DNA from: JBBRYK01 sp038237665
GTDB taxonomy: Bacteria > Actinomycetota > Thermoleophilia > Gaiellales > Gaiellaceae
DNA: 19,982 bases
Assembly: GCA_038237665.1 (NCBI GenBank)
Contig: JBBRYK010000048.1
Span: 1-19,982 of the forward strand
Reading direction: 5' to 3'
The notes beneath the pieces were generated by a model. It saw only the letters and a list, made by a program, of their open reading frames with translations. It searched no databases and was not told the DNA's origin. Below are positions 1-6,988 of the stretch, piece by piece. A program made the position numbers and the translations under genes. Every line of letters begins with the position of its first letter. The stretch's first letter is position 1.

Positions 1-44
1 AACCGACCCCTACCGGCCGTCAAGAGAGAAAGGAGCCGCACCAA

Positions 45-1337
45 ATGCGCAAGTACGCATTGCTTCTCCTGGCGGCCGCCGGAGTCACGTTGCTCGCACT
101 CTTCGTTGGGCGCTTTTCGCCCAGCTCGGGCAACGCCTCCAGCCACCGGGAGGCACCCCTCATCTCGGAGGATCCGGGAGCGGACAACACGGATCTCTAC
201 GCGTTCCGCAGCCCGGACAAGCCGGGCACGTTCACGGTCGTCTCGAACTGGATCCCCGGTGAGGATCCGGCAGCCGGGCCGAACTACTACACGTTCTCGC
301 AGAGCGCCCGGTACAACATCTACCTCGACACGAGCGGCGACGGGAGGCCGGAGATCACCTACCGGCTGCGGTTCAAGACCCCGACCGGCCCGTTCTTCCT
401 CGGAAACACCGTTCAGAGCTACACGCTGACGAAGAACGGCAAGGTCGTGGCCACGGGCCAGACCCCGCCGAACAACATCGGCCCGCGCACGCTGGCCACG
501 CTGTACAAGACGAAGAACTATGCGTCGCTCGCGGCCAAGGCGGTTACGCCACTCAAGGGTGGCGGCCTCGTCTTCGCCGGCCAGCGTGACGATCCGTTCT
601 TCGCCGACGTCGGCGCCATCTTCGACCTGCTCGGGTTCCGCAAGGGCACGGGCGACAAGGGCGGCGGGAAGGACTTCCTGTCCGGCTACAACGTCCACAC
701 GGTCGCGCTGCAGATCCCGATCTCGCAGCTCGGCGGCAAGAAGATCGTCGGCATCTGGTCCGGCACGGACCGCCAGAACGTCACCGTCAACGGGAAGGTC
801 CGCAGCGGCTGGACGCAGGTCTCGCGGCTCGGCAACCCCCTGATCAACGAGGTGATCATCCCGACCGGCCTGAAGGACCTCTGGAACCGGACGACGCCGG
901 CCCAGGACGGCCAGTTCAAGAAGTACTACACGACCCCCATCCTGGCAGCCGTGATGAACAAGCTCTACAAGCTCGGCGTCCCCGAGACGAAGCGCAGCGA
1001 CCTCGTCGCCGTGCTCCTGACCGGGATCCCGAAGCTCAACTTCACCGGCGCGAAGGCCGCTGACGAGCTCCGGCTCAATGTGAGCGTCCCCGTCACGCCG
1101 AAGGCCAAGATCAACGACTTCGGCGTCGTCGCCGGCGACAACGGCGGCTTCCCGAACGGCCGCAGGCTCGCCGACGACATCGTCGATGTCGAAGAGCGGG
1201 CGGTTGCCGGCTTCCTGCTCGGTAAGAAGGTCCCGCTGGGCGACGGCGTGACGAAGAACGATGTCGCGTACATGGCCAGCTTCCCGTACGTATCCCTGCC
1301 GCACTCGGGCTACGAGAACGCGAAGGCGACCAGGTAG
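45..1337 (+). CDS. Secreted DUF4331 family protein
   Basis: The 430-residue product begins with a basic stretch and a hydrophobic segment (residues about 4-22), a signal peptide or N-terminal anchor, so it acts outside the membrane. The mature part opens with SSHREAPLIS, then DPGADNTDLYAF, the hallmark start of DUF4331 proteins, and continues with the family pattern of a Tyr-rich region and an Asp-rich turn (DTSGDGRPEITYRLRF). The length fits the family. The ATG is preceded by AAAGGAG about eight bases upstream, which supports this start. No enzymatic function is established for DUF4331, and I do not assign one. It is the first gene of an apparent unit that ends with an anti-sigma/ECF sigma pair, which suggests ECF-dependent expression. 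No promoter can be judged because only 44 upstream bases are present. Confidence 0.9.
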   Translation: MRKYALLLLAAAGVTLLALFVGRFSPSSGNASSHREAPLISEDPGADNTDLYAFRSPDKPGTFTVVSNWIPGEDPAAGPNYYTFSQSARYNIYLDTSGDGRPEITYRLRFKTPTGPFFLGNTVQSYTLTKNGKVVATGQTPPNNIGPRTLATLYKTKNYASLAAKAVTPLKGGGLVFAGQRDDPFFADVGAIFDLLGFRKGTGDKGGGKDFLSGYNVHTVALQIPISQLGGKKIVGIWSGTDRQNVTVNGKVRSGWTQVSRLGNPLINEVIIPTGLKDLWNRTTPAQDGQFKKYYTTPILAAVMNKLYKLGVPETKRSDLVAVLLTGIPKLNFTGAKAADELRLNVSVPVTPKAKINDFGVVAGDNGGFPNGRRLADDIVDVEERAVAGFLLGKKVPLGDGVTKNDVAYMASFPYVSLPHSGYENAKATR

Positions 1338-1348
1338 CAGAGCCAACC

Positions 1349-1378
1349 GGAGGGGCTCGCCGCGAGGCGGGCCCCTCC
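1349..1378 (+). terminator. Strong GC hairpin between DUF4331 and TPR genes
   Basis: Two 13-base arms (GGAGGGGCTCGCC and GGCGGGCCCCTCC) pair with one G-U wobble around the loop GCGA, a GNRA tetraloop. The hairpin lies 11 bases after the DUF4331 stop and ends 14 bases before the next ATG. The following bases are C-rich, not T-rich, so it is not a classical intrinsic terminator. It could be a partial terminator, a 3' stabilising hairpin for the DUF4331 message, or a translational control element. The only SD-like sequence before the TPR gene (GGAGG) is inside its left arm. Confidence 0.55.
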
Positions 1379-1392
1379 CCCTCCCTCACACC

Positions 1393-2709
1393 ATGACCCG
1401 CTCACGCCTCGCACTCGCCGCCGCCGCCCTGATCGCCGTGGGGCTCGCCGTGCTTCTCGGCGGGCTCTTCCGCGAAAGCTCGTCGGCTCAACCGCAGCTG
1501 ATCTCGCAGCAGGCAGCCGAGGACTTCAAGGCCGGCTTCTCGCTGAACGCCAGCACCGCCTCGCTGATCCTGCAGTTCCAGGAGACGCTTCGGCGGAACC
1601 CGAAGGACGAGCGCTCCTTCGCGCTGCTCGGCCTCGCCTACCAGCAGCGGGCGCGGGAGACGGGCGACCCCGCCTACTACACCAAGTCCGAGAGCGTGCT
1701 GCGCCGCGCGCTCGCCCTCGACTCGAAGGATTCCCTGGCAGTCGGCGGGCTCGGCTCGCTGGCGCTTTCACGCCACCGCTTTCGCGAGGGGCTCGCGCTC
1801 GGCCGCCGGGCCCTCGCGCTGAACCCCTATTCCGCCCGCAACTACGGCGTGCTAGGCGACGCGCTCGTCGAGCTGGGCCGGTATCCCGAGGCCTTCCGAG
1901 CCTTCGACCGAATGAGCAAGCTCCGGCCGAGCCTTTCCTCGTATGCGCGTGTCTCGTACGGCCGGGAGTTGCTCGGCCAAACGGCGCGAGCGATACGCGC
2001 GATGAAGTTGGCCGTCGACGCCGCCTCGGGCGCCGCCGAGGCGACGGCCTGGACGCACGTCCAGCTCGGCAAGCTCTACTGGAATCACGGTCGCGTCGCC
2101 GCCGCCGAGCGCGAGTACCGCCTCGCCCTGGCGAACTTTCCCGGCTTCCACTACGCCCTCGACGCGCTCGCACAGACGCGGGCGGCGCGCGGGCGGCTGC
2201 GGGCGGCGATCGCGCTCGAACACCAGGCCGTCGAGGCGATCCCGCTGCCGCAGTACGTTGCCGCGCTGGGGGACCTCTACGGCGCCGCGGGCAAGCCGAG
2301 ACTCGCCCGCGATCAGTACGCGCTGATCGGAGCGATTCAGCGGCTGCTGCGCTCCAACGGCGTCAAGACCGACCTCGAGACGGCACTCTTCGACGTCGAT
2401 CACGCGATCGCTCTGCCGAGGGCACTCGAGCGGGCACGCGTGGCTCACGCCGAGCGGCCCTCGATCGACGGTGACGACGTACTGGGCTGGGCCCTGGCCC
2501 GCAACGGACGCTGCGGCGAGGCCCTCGGCTACTCACGCCGCGCCCTTCACCTCGGCACCCAGGACCCGCTCAAGTTCTTCCATCGTGGAATGATCGAGCG
2601 CTGCCTTGGCCACCGGGAGGCCGCGCGGGTCTGGTTCGCCCGCGCCGTCGCCCTGAACCCGCACTTCTCGGTGCTCTGGGCGCCGACCGCGCGAAGGCTG
2701 GCGCGATGA
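1393..2709 (+). CDS. Membrane-anchored tetratricopeptide repeat protein
   Basis: The 438-residue product starts with MTRSRLALAAAALIAVGLAV, a signal anchor (hydrophobic residues about 6-24), followed by a domain built from repeated helical pairs. TPR-like units recur from about residue 55 to the C-terminus, with signatures such as FALLGLAYQQRA, RRALALDSKD, GRRALALNPYSA, GRYPEAFRAFD and ARAVALNPHFS. TPR domains are protein-protein scaffolds, and here the domain probably faces the cell exterior. The reading frame is open further upstream to 1261, but only the ATG at 1393 gives a sensible signal anchor without overlapping DUF4331. No Shine-Dalgarno precedes it; the nearest GGAGG is inside the hairpin at 1349-1378. 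The stop overlaps the next ATG (ATGA). The partner is unknown; DUF4331 is a natural candidate by position. Confidence 0.85.
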   Translation: MTRSRLALAAAALIAVGLAVLLGGLFRESSSAQPQLISQQAAEDFKAGFSLNASTASLILQFQETLRRNPKDERSFALLGLAYQQRARETGDPAYYTKSESVLRRALALDSKDSLAVGGLGSLALSRHRFREGLALGRRALALNPYSARNYGVLGDALVELGRYPEAFRAFDRMSKLRPSLSSYARVSYGRELLGQTARAIRAMKLAVDAASGAAEATAWTHVQLGKLYWNHGRVAAAEREYRLALANFPGFHYALDALAQTRAARGRLRAAIALEHQAVEAIPLPQYVAALGDLYGAAGKPRLARDQYALIGAIQRLLRSNGVKTDLETALFDVDHAIALPRALERARVAHAERPSIDGDDVLGWALARNGRCGEALGYSRRALHLGTQDPLKFFHRGMIERCLGHREAARVWFARAVALNPHFSVLWAPTARRLAR

Positions 2710-2837
2710 GCTGGCTCGCGCTCAACCGCATGAGCTTCCAGGGCCGGCTGATCAGCCTCCTGCCCGCGCTCAGCGCCCTCGTCATCCTCGTCGCGGGGCT
2801 CATCATGACCCTGCACGCGATCCCGAAAGTGAGCTGA
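2706..2837 (+). pseudogene. 43-residue C-terminal relic of a NicO-type transporter
   Basis: This short frame begins at an ATGA overlap with the TPR stop. It encodes a 43-residue peptide that reads MSWLALNR, then MSFQGRLISLLPALSAL, then a hydrophobic segment and HAIPKVS. The part from MSFQG onward resembles, from memory, the last transmembrane helix and tail of NicO/RcnA-like nickel exporters, which end in motifs like LPxLSALVIxxxGxxMTxRAxPxV. A full-length protein would need about 300 or more residues, so most of the gene seems to be missing while the start junction and the end remain. The next gene is itself a NicO-like protein and begins two bases later. Alternatively it is a genuine small one-helix membrane protein. 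The sequence shows a helix and a clean frame; the relic interpretation is inference. Confidence 0.55.
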
Positions 2838-2839
2838 CC

Positions 2840-3592
2840 ATGTTCGGACTCGACGACTGGATCGCCGGCTTCTCCGACGGCGCCACGCTCCTCATCGTCA
2901 TCGCCGTCGCCGTCCTCCTGGGCCTGCGGCATGCGACGGATCCCGACCACCTCGCCGCGGTGACGACGCTGATCGCCTCGGGCAAGGAGCGGACGAGGCG
3001 GGCGGCCGCGAGCCTCGGCTTCAGCTGGGGGCTCGGGCATGCGACGACCCTCTTCGCCTTCGGCCTCCCGATCGTCCTCTTCAAGACCTATCTCCCCGAC
3101 GGGGTGCAGCGCGCCGCAGAGACCGCGATCGGGCTCGTGATCGTGGCGCTCGCCGTCTGGCTTCTCGTCCGCTGGCGCCGCGGCCTCTTTCACGTACACC
3201 TGCACGAACACGCCGAATCGGGTCTCCACGCCCATGGACACACACACCCATCCACCCGGCGGCACCCCCATGCGAGCACCGCGAAGCTTCGCTCTCCGCT
3301 GCAGGCCTACGGCATCGGCTTGCTCCACGGCCTGGGCGGGAGCGCGGGCGTGGGCGTCCTGCTGCTCGCCTCGATTCACAACCATGCGATCGCGGTCATC
3401 GCGCTGGCCCTCTTCGCGTTCTTCACTGCGGTCTCGATGTCACTCCTTTCGATCGGCTTCGGGCTCACGCTCTCGAGCGCGCCCGTGCGGCGGTGGTTCA
3501 ACGCACTCGCGCCCGCCCTCGGCCTGGCAAGCCTGGCCTTCGGCGTGTGGTACGCCCTGGGAGCCCTCGACGTCGCGCCGTACTACTTCTGA
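2840..3592 (+). CDS. NicO/UreH-like nickel-cobalt transporter with His-rich loop
   Basis: This 250-residue polytopic membrane protein carries RHATDPDH (residues 30-37), the HxxxDxDH metal-binding signature of the NiCoT/NicO superfamily, in its first helix. A second conserved His helix (SWGLGHATTLFAFG) follows at about 63-76. A cytoplasmic-type loop at about 117-150 is packed with His (HVHLHEHAE, HAHGHTHPS), typical of metal sequestration or sensing. A later helix contains IGLLHGLGGSAG, another family motif. Six or so membrane segments are visible. It probably moves Ni2+ or Co2+ across the cytoplasmic membrane; direction cannot be read from sequence. It starts two bases after the relic's stop and ends flush against the anti-sigma GTG, which indicates co-translation. 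UreH-like metal transporters are an alternative name for the same fold. Confidence 0.88.
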   Translation: MFGLDDWIAGFSDGATLLIVIAVAVLLGLRHATDPDHLAAVTTLIASGKERTRRAAASLGFSWGLGHATTLFAFGLPIVLFKTYLPDGVQRAAETAIGLVIVALAVWLLVRWRRGLFHVHLHEHAESGLHAHGHTHPSTRRHPHASTAKLRSPLQAYGIGLLHGLGGSAGVGVLLLASIHNHAIAVIALALFAFFTAVSMSLLSIGFGLTLSSAPVRRWFNALAPALGLASLAFGVWYALGALDVAPYYF

Positions 3593-4300
3593 GTGGAAGC
3601 CGACCTCGACACCCACGACCTCGTGGCCCCGTACGCGCTCGGCGCCCTCGACGGTGCCGAGCGCGAACGCTTCGAGCGGCATCTGGCTGTCTGCCCACGC
3701 TGTCGTCAGGAGCTGCCGGGGCTGCAATCGGCAGCGTCGGTCCTGGCCCTCGACGTCGAGGACGCCGAGCCGAGCCGCGCTCTGCGCAAGCGAATCGTCC
3801 AGGCGGCCCGCGCGGAACGTGAGCCCGAAGCAGCCGTCGTGCACCTGCGGCGCCGACGCTGGGCGCTCCCCGCCGCAGCCGCTCTCGCGGTGGCCGCCTC
3901 CTGCGCCGCAATCGGACTCGGGATCTGGGCAGTTCTGCTTTCCAACGACCTGGGCAAGGGAGGAATCGACAAGCGGGCGCTCGCGATCGTGACTCACCCC
4001 TATGCCTCGCGGTTCCCGCTGATCGGGGCAGACGGCGTTATCGTGGTCACGCCCCGGCGCGAGGCCGCGCTCGTCGTCTCGAAGCTCGTCCGCGCGCCGC
4101 ACGGGAAGACCTATGAGCTCTGGGTAGTCATCGCCCAGCAACCCCAGCCCGCGGGGATCTTTCCGGGTGGCGGTGAGCGCTCCCTCGTCGCCCTGACGCG
4201 GAGTGTGCCGCGCGGGTCACAGGTATCTGTCTCGCTCGAGCCGGCGGGTGGGAGCAGCACCCTGACGGGCAGCCTGCTCTTCGGAGCACAGACCGCATGA
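3593..4300 (+). CDS. RskA-like anti-sigma factor with zinc-binding N-terminus
   Basis: This 235-residue protein starts with GTG directly after the transporter stop. The N-terminus (LDTHDLVAPYALGALD, ERFERHLAVCPRC) is a ZAS-type anti-sigma domain with H30, C34 and C37 as the HxxxCxxC zinc motif. A single membrane helix lies at about residues 90-117. The outer part (GKTYELWVV, QPAGIFPGGG, VSVSLEPAGGSS) matches the RskA C-terminal domain. The expected role is to hold the neighbouring ECF sigma factor at the membrane until an outside signal or proteolysis frees it. Its stop overlaps the sigma ATG (ATGA), so the two are translationally coupled. Assignment is firm; the signal is unknown, though the adjacent metal transporter makes metal or envelope stress plausible. 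Confidence 0.9.
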   Translation: MEADLDTHDLVAPYALGALDGAERERFERHLAVCPRCRQELPGLQSAASVLALDVEDAEPSRALRKRIVQAARAEREPEAAVVHLRRRRWALPAAAALAVAASCAAIGLGIWAVLLSNDLGKGGIDKRALAIVTHPYASRFPLIGADGVIVVTPRREAALVVSKLVRAPHGKTYELWVVIAQQPQPAGIFPGGGERSLVALTRSVPRGSQVSVSLEPAGGSSTLTGSLLFGAQTA

Positions 4301-5010
4301 GCGGCTTGAGCCTCCTTGCGATGGAATCTTCGCGACCGGAAGTGCACAATCGCCCTCAGCCTTTGGACCGCCAGGCCGAGCCCGCAACCGGAGAAGACCG
4401 CGTCCGCAGCACGGGCGGACGCCGTTTCGGCCGTGGAGGGGGCCGCGACTTCGAGCACCTCTCGGACGAGGCGCTGATCGCCCTGGTCGCGCGCGGCGAC
4501 GACGACGCGCTCGGCGCCCTCTACGACCGCTTCGGGCGTATCTCTTTCGGGCTCGCGCTGCGGATCCTCCGTGACCGGACCCTCGCGGAGGACGCCGTCC
4601 AGGACGCCTTCCTGGCCATCTGGCGGTCGGCCGGCAACTTCGCCGCCGAACGCGCAAAGCCGAGCACCTGGATCCTCACCCTCGTGCACCGACGCTCCGT
4701 CGACCTCGTCCGCCGCGAGGAGCGCCGCCGAGCGGACCCGATCGAAGACATCGCGCATCCCGCCGGCGGAGCGACCGACGAGGAAGTCGCGCTCCGATCG
4801 AAGCGCCGCGCCGTCCAGGAGGCGCTCCGCAGACTCCCCGACGAGCAGCGCGAGGCACTCGAGCTGGCGTACTACGGCGGGTTCAGCCAGTCCGAGCTCG
4901 CCGAGCGGCTCGGCCAGCCGCTCGGCACGATCAAGAGCCGGATGTTCGCGGGGCTCGCACGGCTACGCGACCTGCTGGCCGAGTCGGGCCTGGAAGCGGA
5001 GCTCGGCTAG
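4297..5010 (+). CDS. ECF-family RNA polymerase sigma factor (SigK-like)
   Basis: The 237-residue protein contains an ECF sigma region 2 at about residues 65-115 (LYDRFGRISFGLALRILRD, then AEDAVQDAFLAIW) and a region 4 helix-turn-helix at about 170-225 (LPDEQREALELAYYGGFSQ, SELAERLGQPLGTIKSRM). An unusually long, charged N-terminal extension of about 45 residues precedes region 2; the ATG at 4321 would shorten it by eight residues. The start at 4297 is chosen because it forms an ATGA overlap with the anti-sigma stop. It should direct polymerase to a small regulon, probably including its own operon. It is the last gene of the plus-strand unit, and its TAG shares the tetranucleotide CTAG with the stop of the convergent cupin gene. 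Confidence 0.93.
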   Translation: MSGLSLLAMESSRPEVHNRPQPLDRQAEPATGEDRVRSTGGRRFGRGGGRDFEHLSDEALIALVARGDDDALGALYDRFGRISFGLALRILRDRTLAEDAVQDAFLAIWRSAGNFAAERAKPSTWILTLVHRRSVDLVRREERRRADPIEDIAHPAGGATDEEVALRSKRRAVQEALRRLPDEQREALELAYYGGFSQSELAERLGQPLGTIKSRMFAGLARLRDLLAESGLEAELG

Positions 5011-5840
5011 CTCCTTCCGCGGCCCGCAAGCGGTTTCAGCGACCGCCACAGAGTCGCCTTGGCGCGGTCGGCGAGGCGGTTCGCCGGAGGCCGCGGTGAG
5101 AGGTGGAGGCGGCGCAACCGCGCGTTTACAGCATGGACCTCGGCCGTTTGCTGCGTGGCGGGCGTCCGGAACGTGACCGAGAAGGAGACCGAGACCTCAG
5201 GGCCGTTCTCGACCCAATGGGGTGCGTTCGGCGGCACGTACACGCCGTCTCCCGCGCCAAGCGGAAACACGTTCGCCGAAGCCGGAAGGACGGGGATGTT
5301 CCGGTCGCCGCCGCTGTAGTAGCGCTCCAGCTCGCGCTGCTCGGTCTCGCGGTCGGGGAAGCTGCCGACGCTCATCTGCTTCGTCCCGCGCACCTGGAGG
5401 AGCAGGTTGTGCTCGGGATCGACGTGGGACGGAGTCACCGAACCGGGTGCGGAGAGAAAGACGAAGCCCTCGCGCTGGAGCATCCGGCCCTCGCGGCGGT
5501 CGAGCAACGGTACGAGCTCGTCCAGGCTCTCGTCGAGCAGGCGCTTGTAGTCCGGATGGAGCTCGATGTTCTTCAGCACCATCCAGCAGCCGTTCGTCTC
5601 GATCCCGCGGGCGATCTCGCCCGGCGTCGCGTCGAGGCGGGGTGCGGCTCCGTCGGCCATGAGGGCCGGGATGTCGCCCTGATTGTGCTCGACCTTGGCC
5701 TCGGGCAACGCGTCGGCGAGTTCAGCGACCGCCTCCGGCGTGAGCAGTGCATGGGTCGTCAGCGCATGCGTCAGTCCCATGGGGTCGCGACCGAAGCTCG
5801 CGGCGAAGAACTGACCGTCGACGTTGAGCAGTCGTTCCAT
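5007..5840 (-). CDS. Cupin-like (JmjC/FIH-type) Fe(II)/2-oxoglutarate oxygenase-like protein
   Basis: The 277-residue protein has a double-stranded beta-helix with an HxD pair at H139 and D141 (SHVDPEHNLLLQVRG), a candidate 2-oxoglutarate lysine at K154 (GTKQMSV), and a distal His at H208 in PPNAPHWVENG. This spacing fits cupin_8/JmjC asparaginyl-hydroxylase-like enzymes acting in the cytoplasm; the substrate is unknown. The N-terminal 80 residues lack a recognisable domain. The ATG overlaps the upstream gene's stop by one base (TGATG) and has AAGGAG about eight bases before it, so it is co-translated with the acyltransferase. This argues that both modify the same small molecule, glycan or protein. 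A non-catalytic metal-binding role cannot be excluded. Confidence 0.75.
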   Translation of the reverse strand: MERLLNVDGQFFAASFGRDPMGLTHALTTHALLTPEAVAELADALPEAKVEHNQGDIPALMADGAAPRLDATPGEIARGIETNGCWMVLKNIELHPDYKRLLDESLDELVPLLDRREGRMLQREGFVFLSAPGSVTPSHVDPEHNLLLQVRGTKQMSVGSFPDRETEQRELERYYSGGDRNIPVLPASANVFPLGAGDGVYVPPNAPHWVENGPEVSVSFSVTFRTPATQQTAEVHAVNARLRRLHLSPRPPANRLADRAKATLWRSLKPLAGRGRS

Positions 5841-6928
5841 CAGACACTCCTTACTCGGCGGCGGACGGCCGCGGCAGTGGAAACTCCGTAGTTGGCGGCA
5901 CGGCCGAGCGGGCGGTCGGCGGTCACGAGGACCGACGTGATCGTCCTGCGGTCGGGCCAGAGTCGATTGATCATCTGGTTGCCGGGCTCAGCGCACGAGT
6001 CCATCGAAGTGAGCTCGGTTCGCTCGTGAAAGAGGCCGGCCATCGCGACCTCGAGCTGCACACCGGGCGAGAAGCGGGCGTACTCTTCGTTGAAGGCGAT
6101 CTTGAAGCAGAAGACCACGGATCCGGCGAGCAGGTTGCACTTGAACGCCACGGTACGGCCGCCTGCGGACAATTCGTAGAGCTGGAGCCGGCCTGCCTCC
6201 CGGAACGAGCTGCAGAGGTCGCGAAAGAACTGCGCGTGGCTCTGATTCGAGGCGAGCGCGGTCCTCTCGCGCCCTTTCCAGCCCGACTCCTCGAGACGGA
6301 TGAAGTCCTCGACCGCGGTCGCGTCGGCGGAGCGGTCGCGAACCTCGACCGGACCACCCGCCTCACGCTCCAGCCCACGCCCGAGCCGCTGGAGCTCCCG
6401 CCTACGGTGGCCGGCGAGAGTCTGCTCGAGGTACGTCGGCTCGGCGCGCCGCACGAGTGCTGCGCGGTCGAACTGTTCGAAGTTCGCGATCCGCAGCCCC
6501 CGCTGCTGCAAGACCGAGCGGAGGCAGCTCATCACCGCGCCGTGATCGTCTACCCACTCGAGCGCGAGCGCCCCGACCTGCCGTGCCCGAACGCCGTGAC
6601 GAACCAGCGCGTCCAGCGCGGCCGCCGGGCGATCTGCTGCAACCAGCGGTGTTCCGAGATAGCAGTAAGGGTGCCGCCACGCGACGAGCGCGCGAACGGG
6701 AACGCGCCGCCAGCTGGCGGGCCTGTGAACGGGCAGGCAGGCAGCCCAGCCCCGATCGTCCTCGGCGACCAGGAGCTCAACCCGCCGGCCGCCGAGGCGA
6801 GCCGCAGCCGGCCGGAGAAACTCCGGCTCGCAGAACGGATTCGGTTCGAGAGCCGACGCGGCAAGCTTCCGCCAGGCGCCGACGTCTCGGTCCGAGAGCT
6901 CGGCCAGGGAGTACAGATGAGCGCGCAC
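5840..6928 (-). CDS. GNAT acyltransferase, BioF2-like (FemAB-related)
   Basis: The 362-residue product matches the BioF2-like acetyltransferase pattern (Acetyltransf_6). It has an early FCEPEFLRPAA motif, a middle AGHRRRELQRLGRGLE segment, LEESGWKGRERTAL, then GGRTVAFKCNLLAG and FKIAFNEEYARFSPG, which resemble the acyl-CoA or aminoacyl-binding half of the GNAT fold. Family members act in polysaccharide, cellulose or peptidoglycan modification; the acceptor here is unknown. The start is a GTG with no Shine-Dalgarno. A promoter-like pair on the minus strand (TTGTCC, 17 bases, GATACG) ends six bases upstream, so a leaderless message is likely. It is followed with one-base overlap by the cupin gene and is divergent from a glycosyltransferase. 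Confidence 0.8.
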   Translation of the reverse strand: MRAHLYSLAELSDRDVGAWRKLAASALEPNPFCEPEFLRPAAARLGGRRVELLVAEDDRGWAACLPVHRPASWRRVPVRALVAWRHPYCYLGTPLVAADRPAAALDALVRHGVRARQVGALALEWVDDHGAVMSCLRSVLQQRGLRIANFEQFDRAALVRRAEPTYLEQTLAGHRRRELQRLGRGLEREAGGPVEVRDRSADATAVEDFIRLEESGWKGRERTALASNQSHAQFFRDLCSSFREAGRLQLYELSAGGRTVAFKCNLLAGSVVFCFKIAFNEEYARFSPGVQLEVAMAGLFHERTELTSMDSCAEPGNQMINRLWPDRRTITSVLVTADRPLGRAANYGVSTAAAVRRRVRSV

Positions 6929-6934
6929 AAGGCT

Positions 6935-6963
6935 CGTATCGGCACCAACCCCCCGTCGGACAA
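6935..6963 (-). promoter_or_regulatory. Candidate promoter for the acyltransferase-cupin operon
   Basis: On the minus strand TTGTCC (6963-6958) and GATACG (6940-6935) are separated by exactly 17 bases. Transcription would begin close to the GTG at 6928, giving a leaderless message. The match is moderate and was found by eye. Confidence 0.45.
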
Positions 6964-6965
6964 CC

Positions 6966-6988
6966 CTTCGGCCTACGATACGCCGAAG
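6966..6988. promoter_or_regulatory. Inverted repeat flanking the -10 box of the glycosyltransferase
   Basis: CTTCGGC (6966-6972) and GCCGAAG (6982-6988) are perfect inverted 7-mers. The nine bases between them contain TACGAT (6974-6979), a good actinobacterial -10 box eight bases before the GTG start. A protein binding this repeat would cover the promoter and the start codon. It could also be a small RNA-level hairpin, or chance. Confidence 0.4.

Noticed and set aside
1261..1392. Upstream extension of the TPR protein
   Set aside because: It overlaps the DUF4331 C-terminus, is Arg/Pro-rich, and would bury the signal anchor inside the protein.
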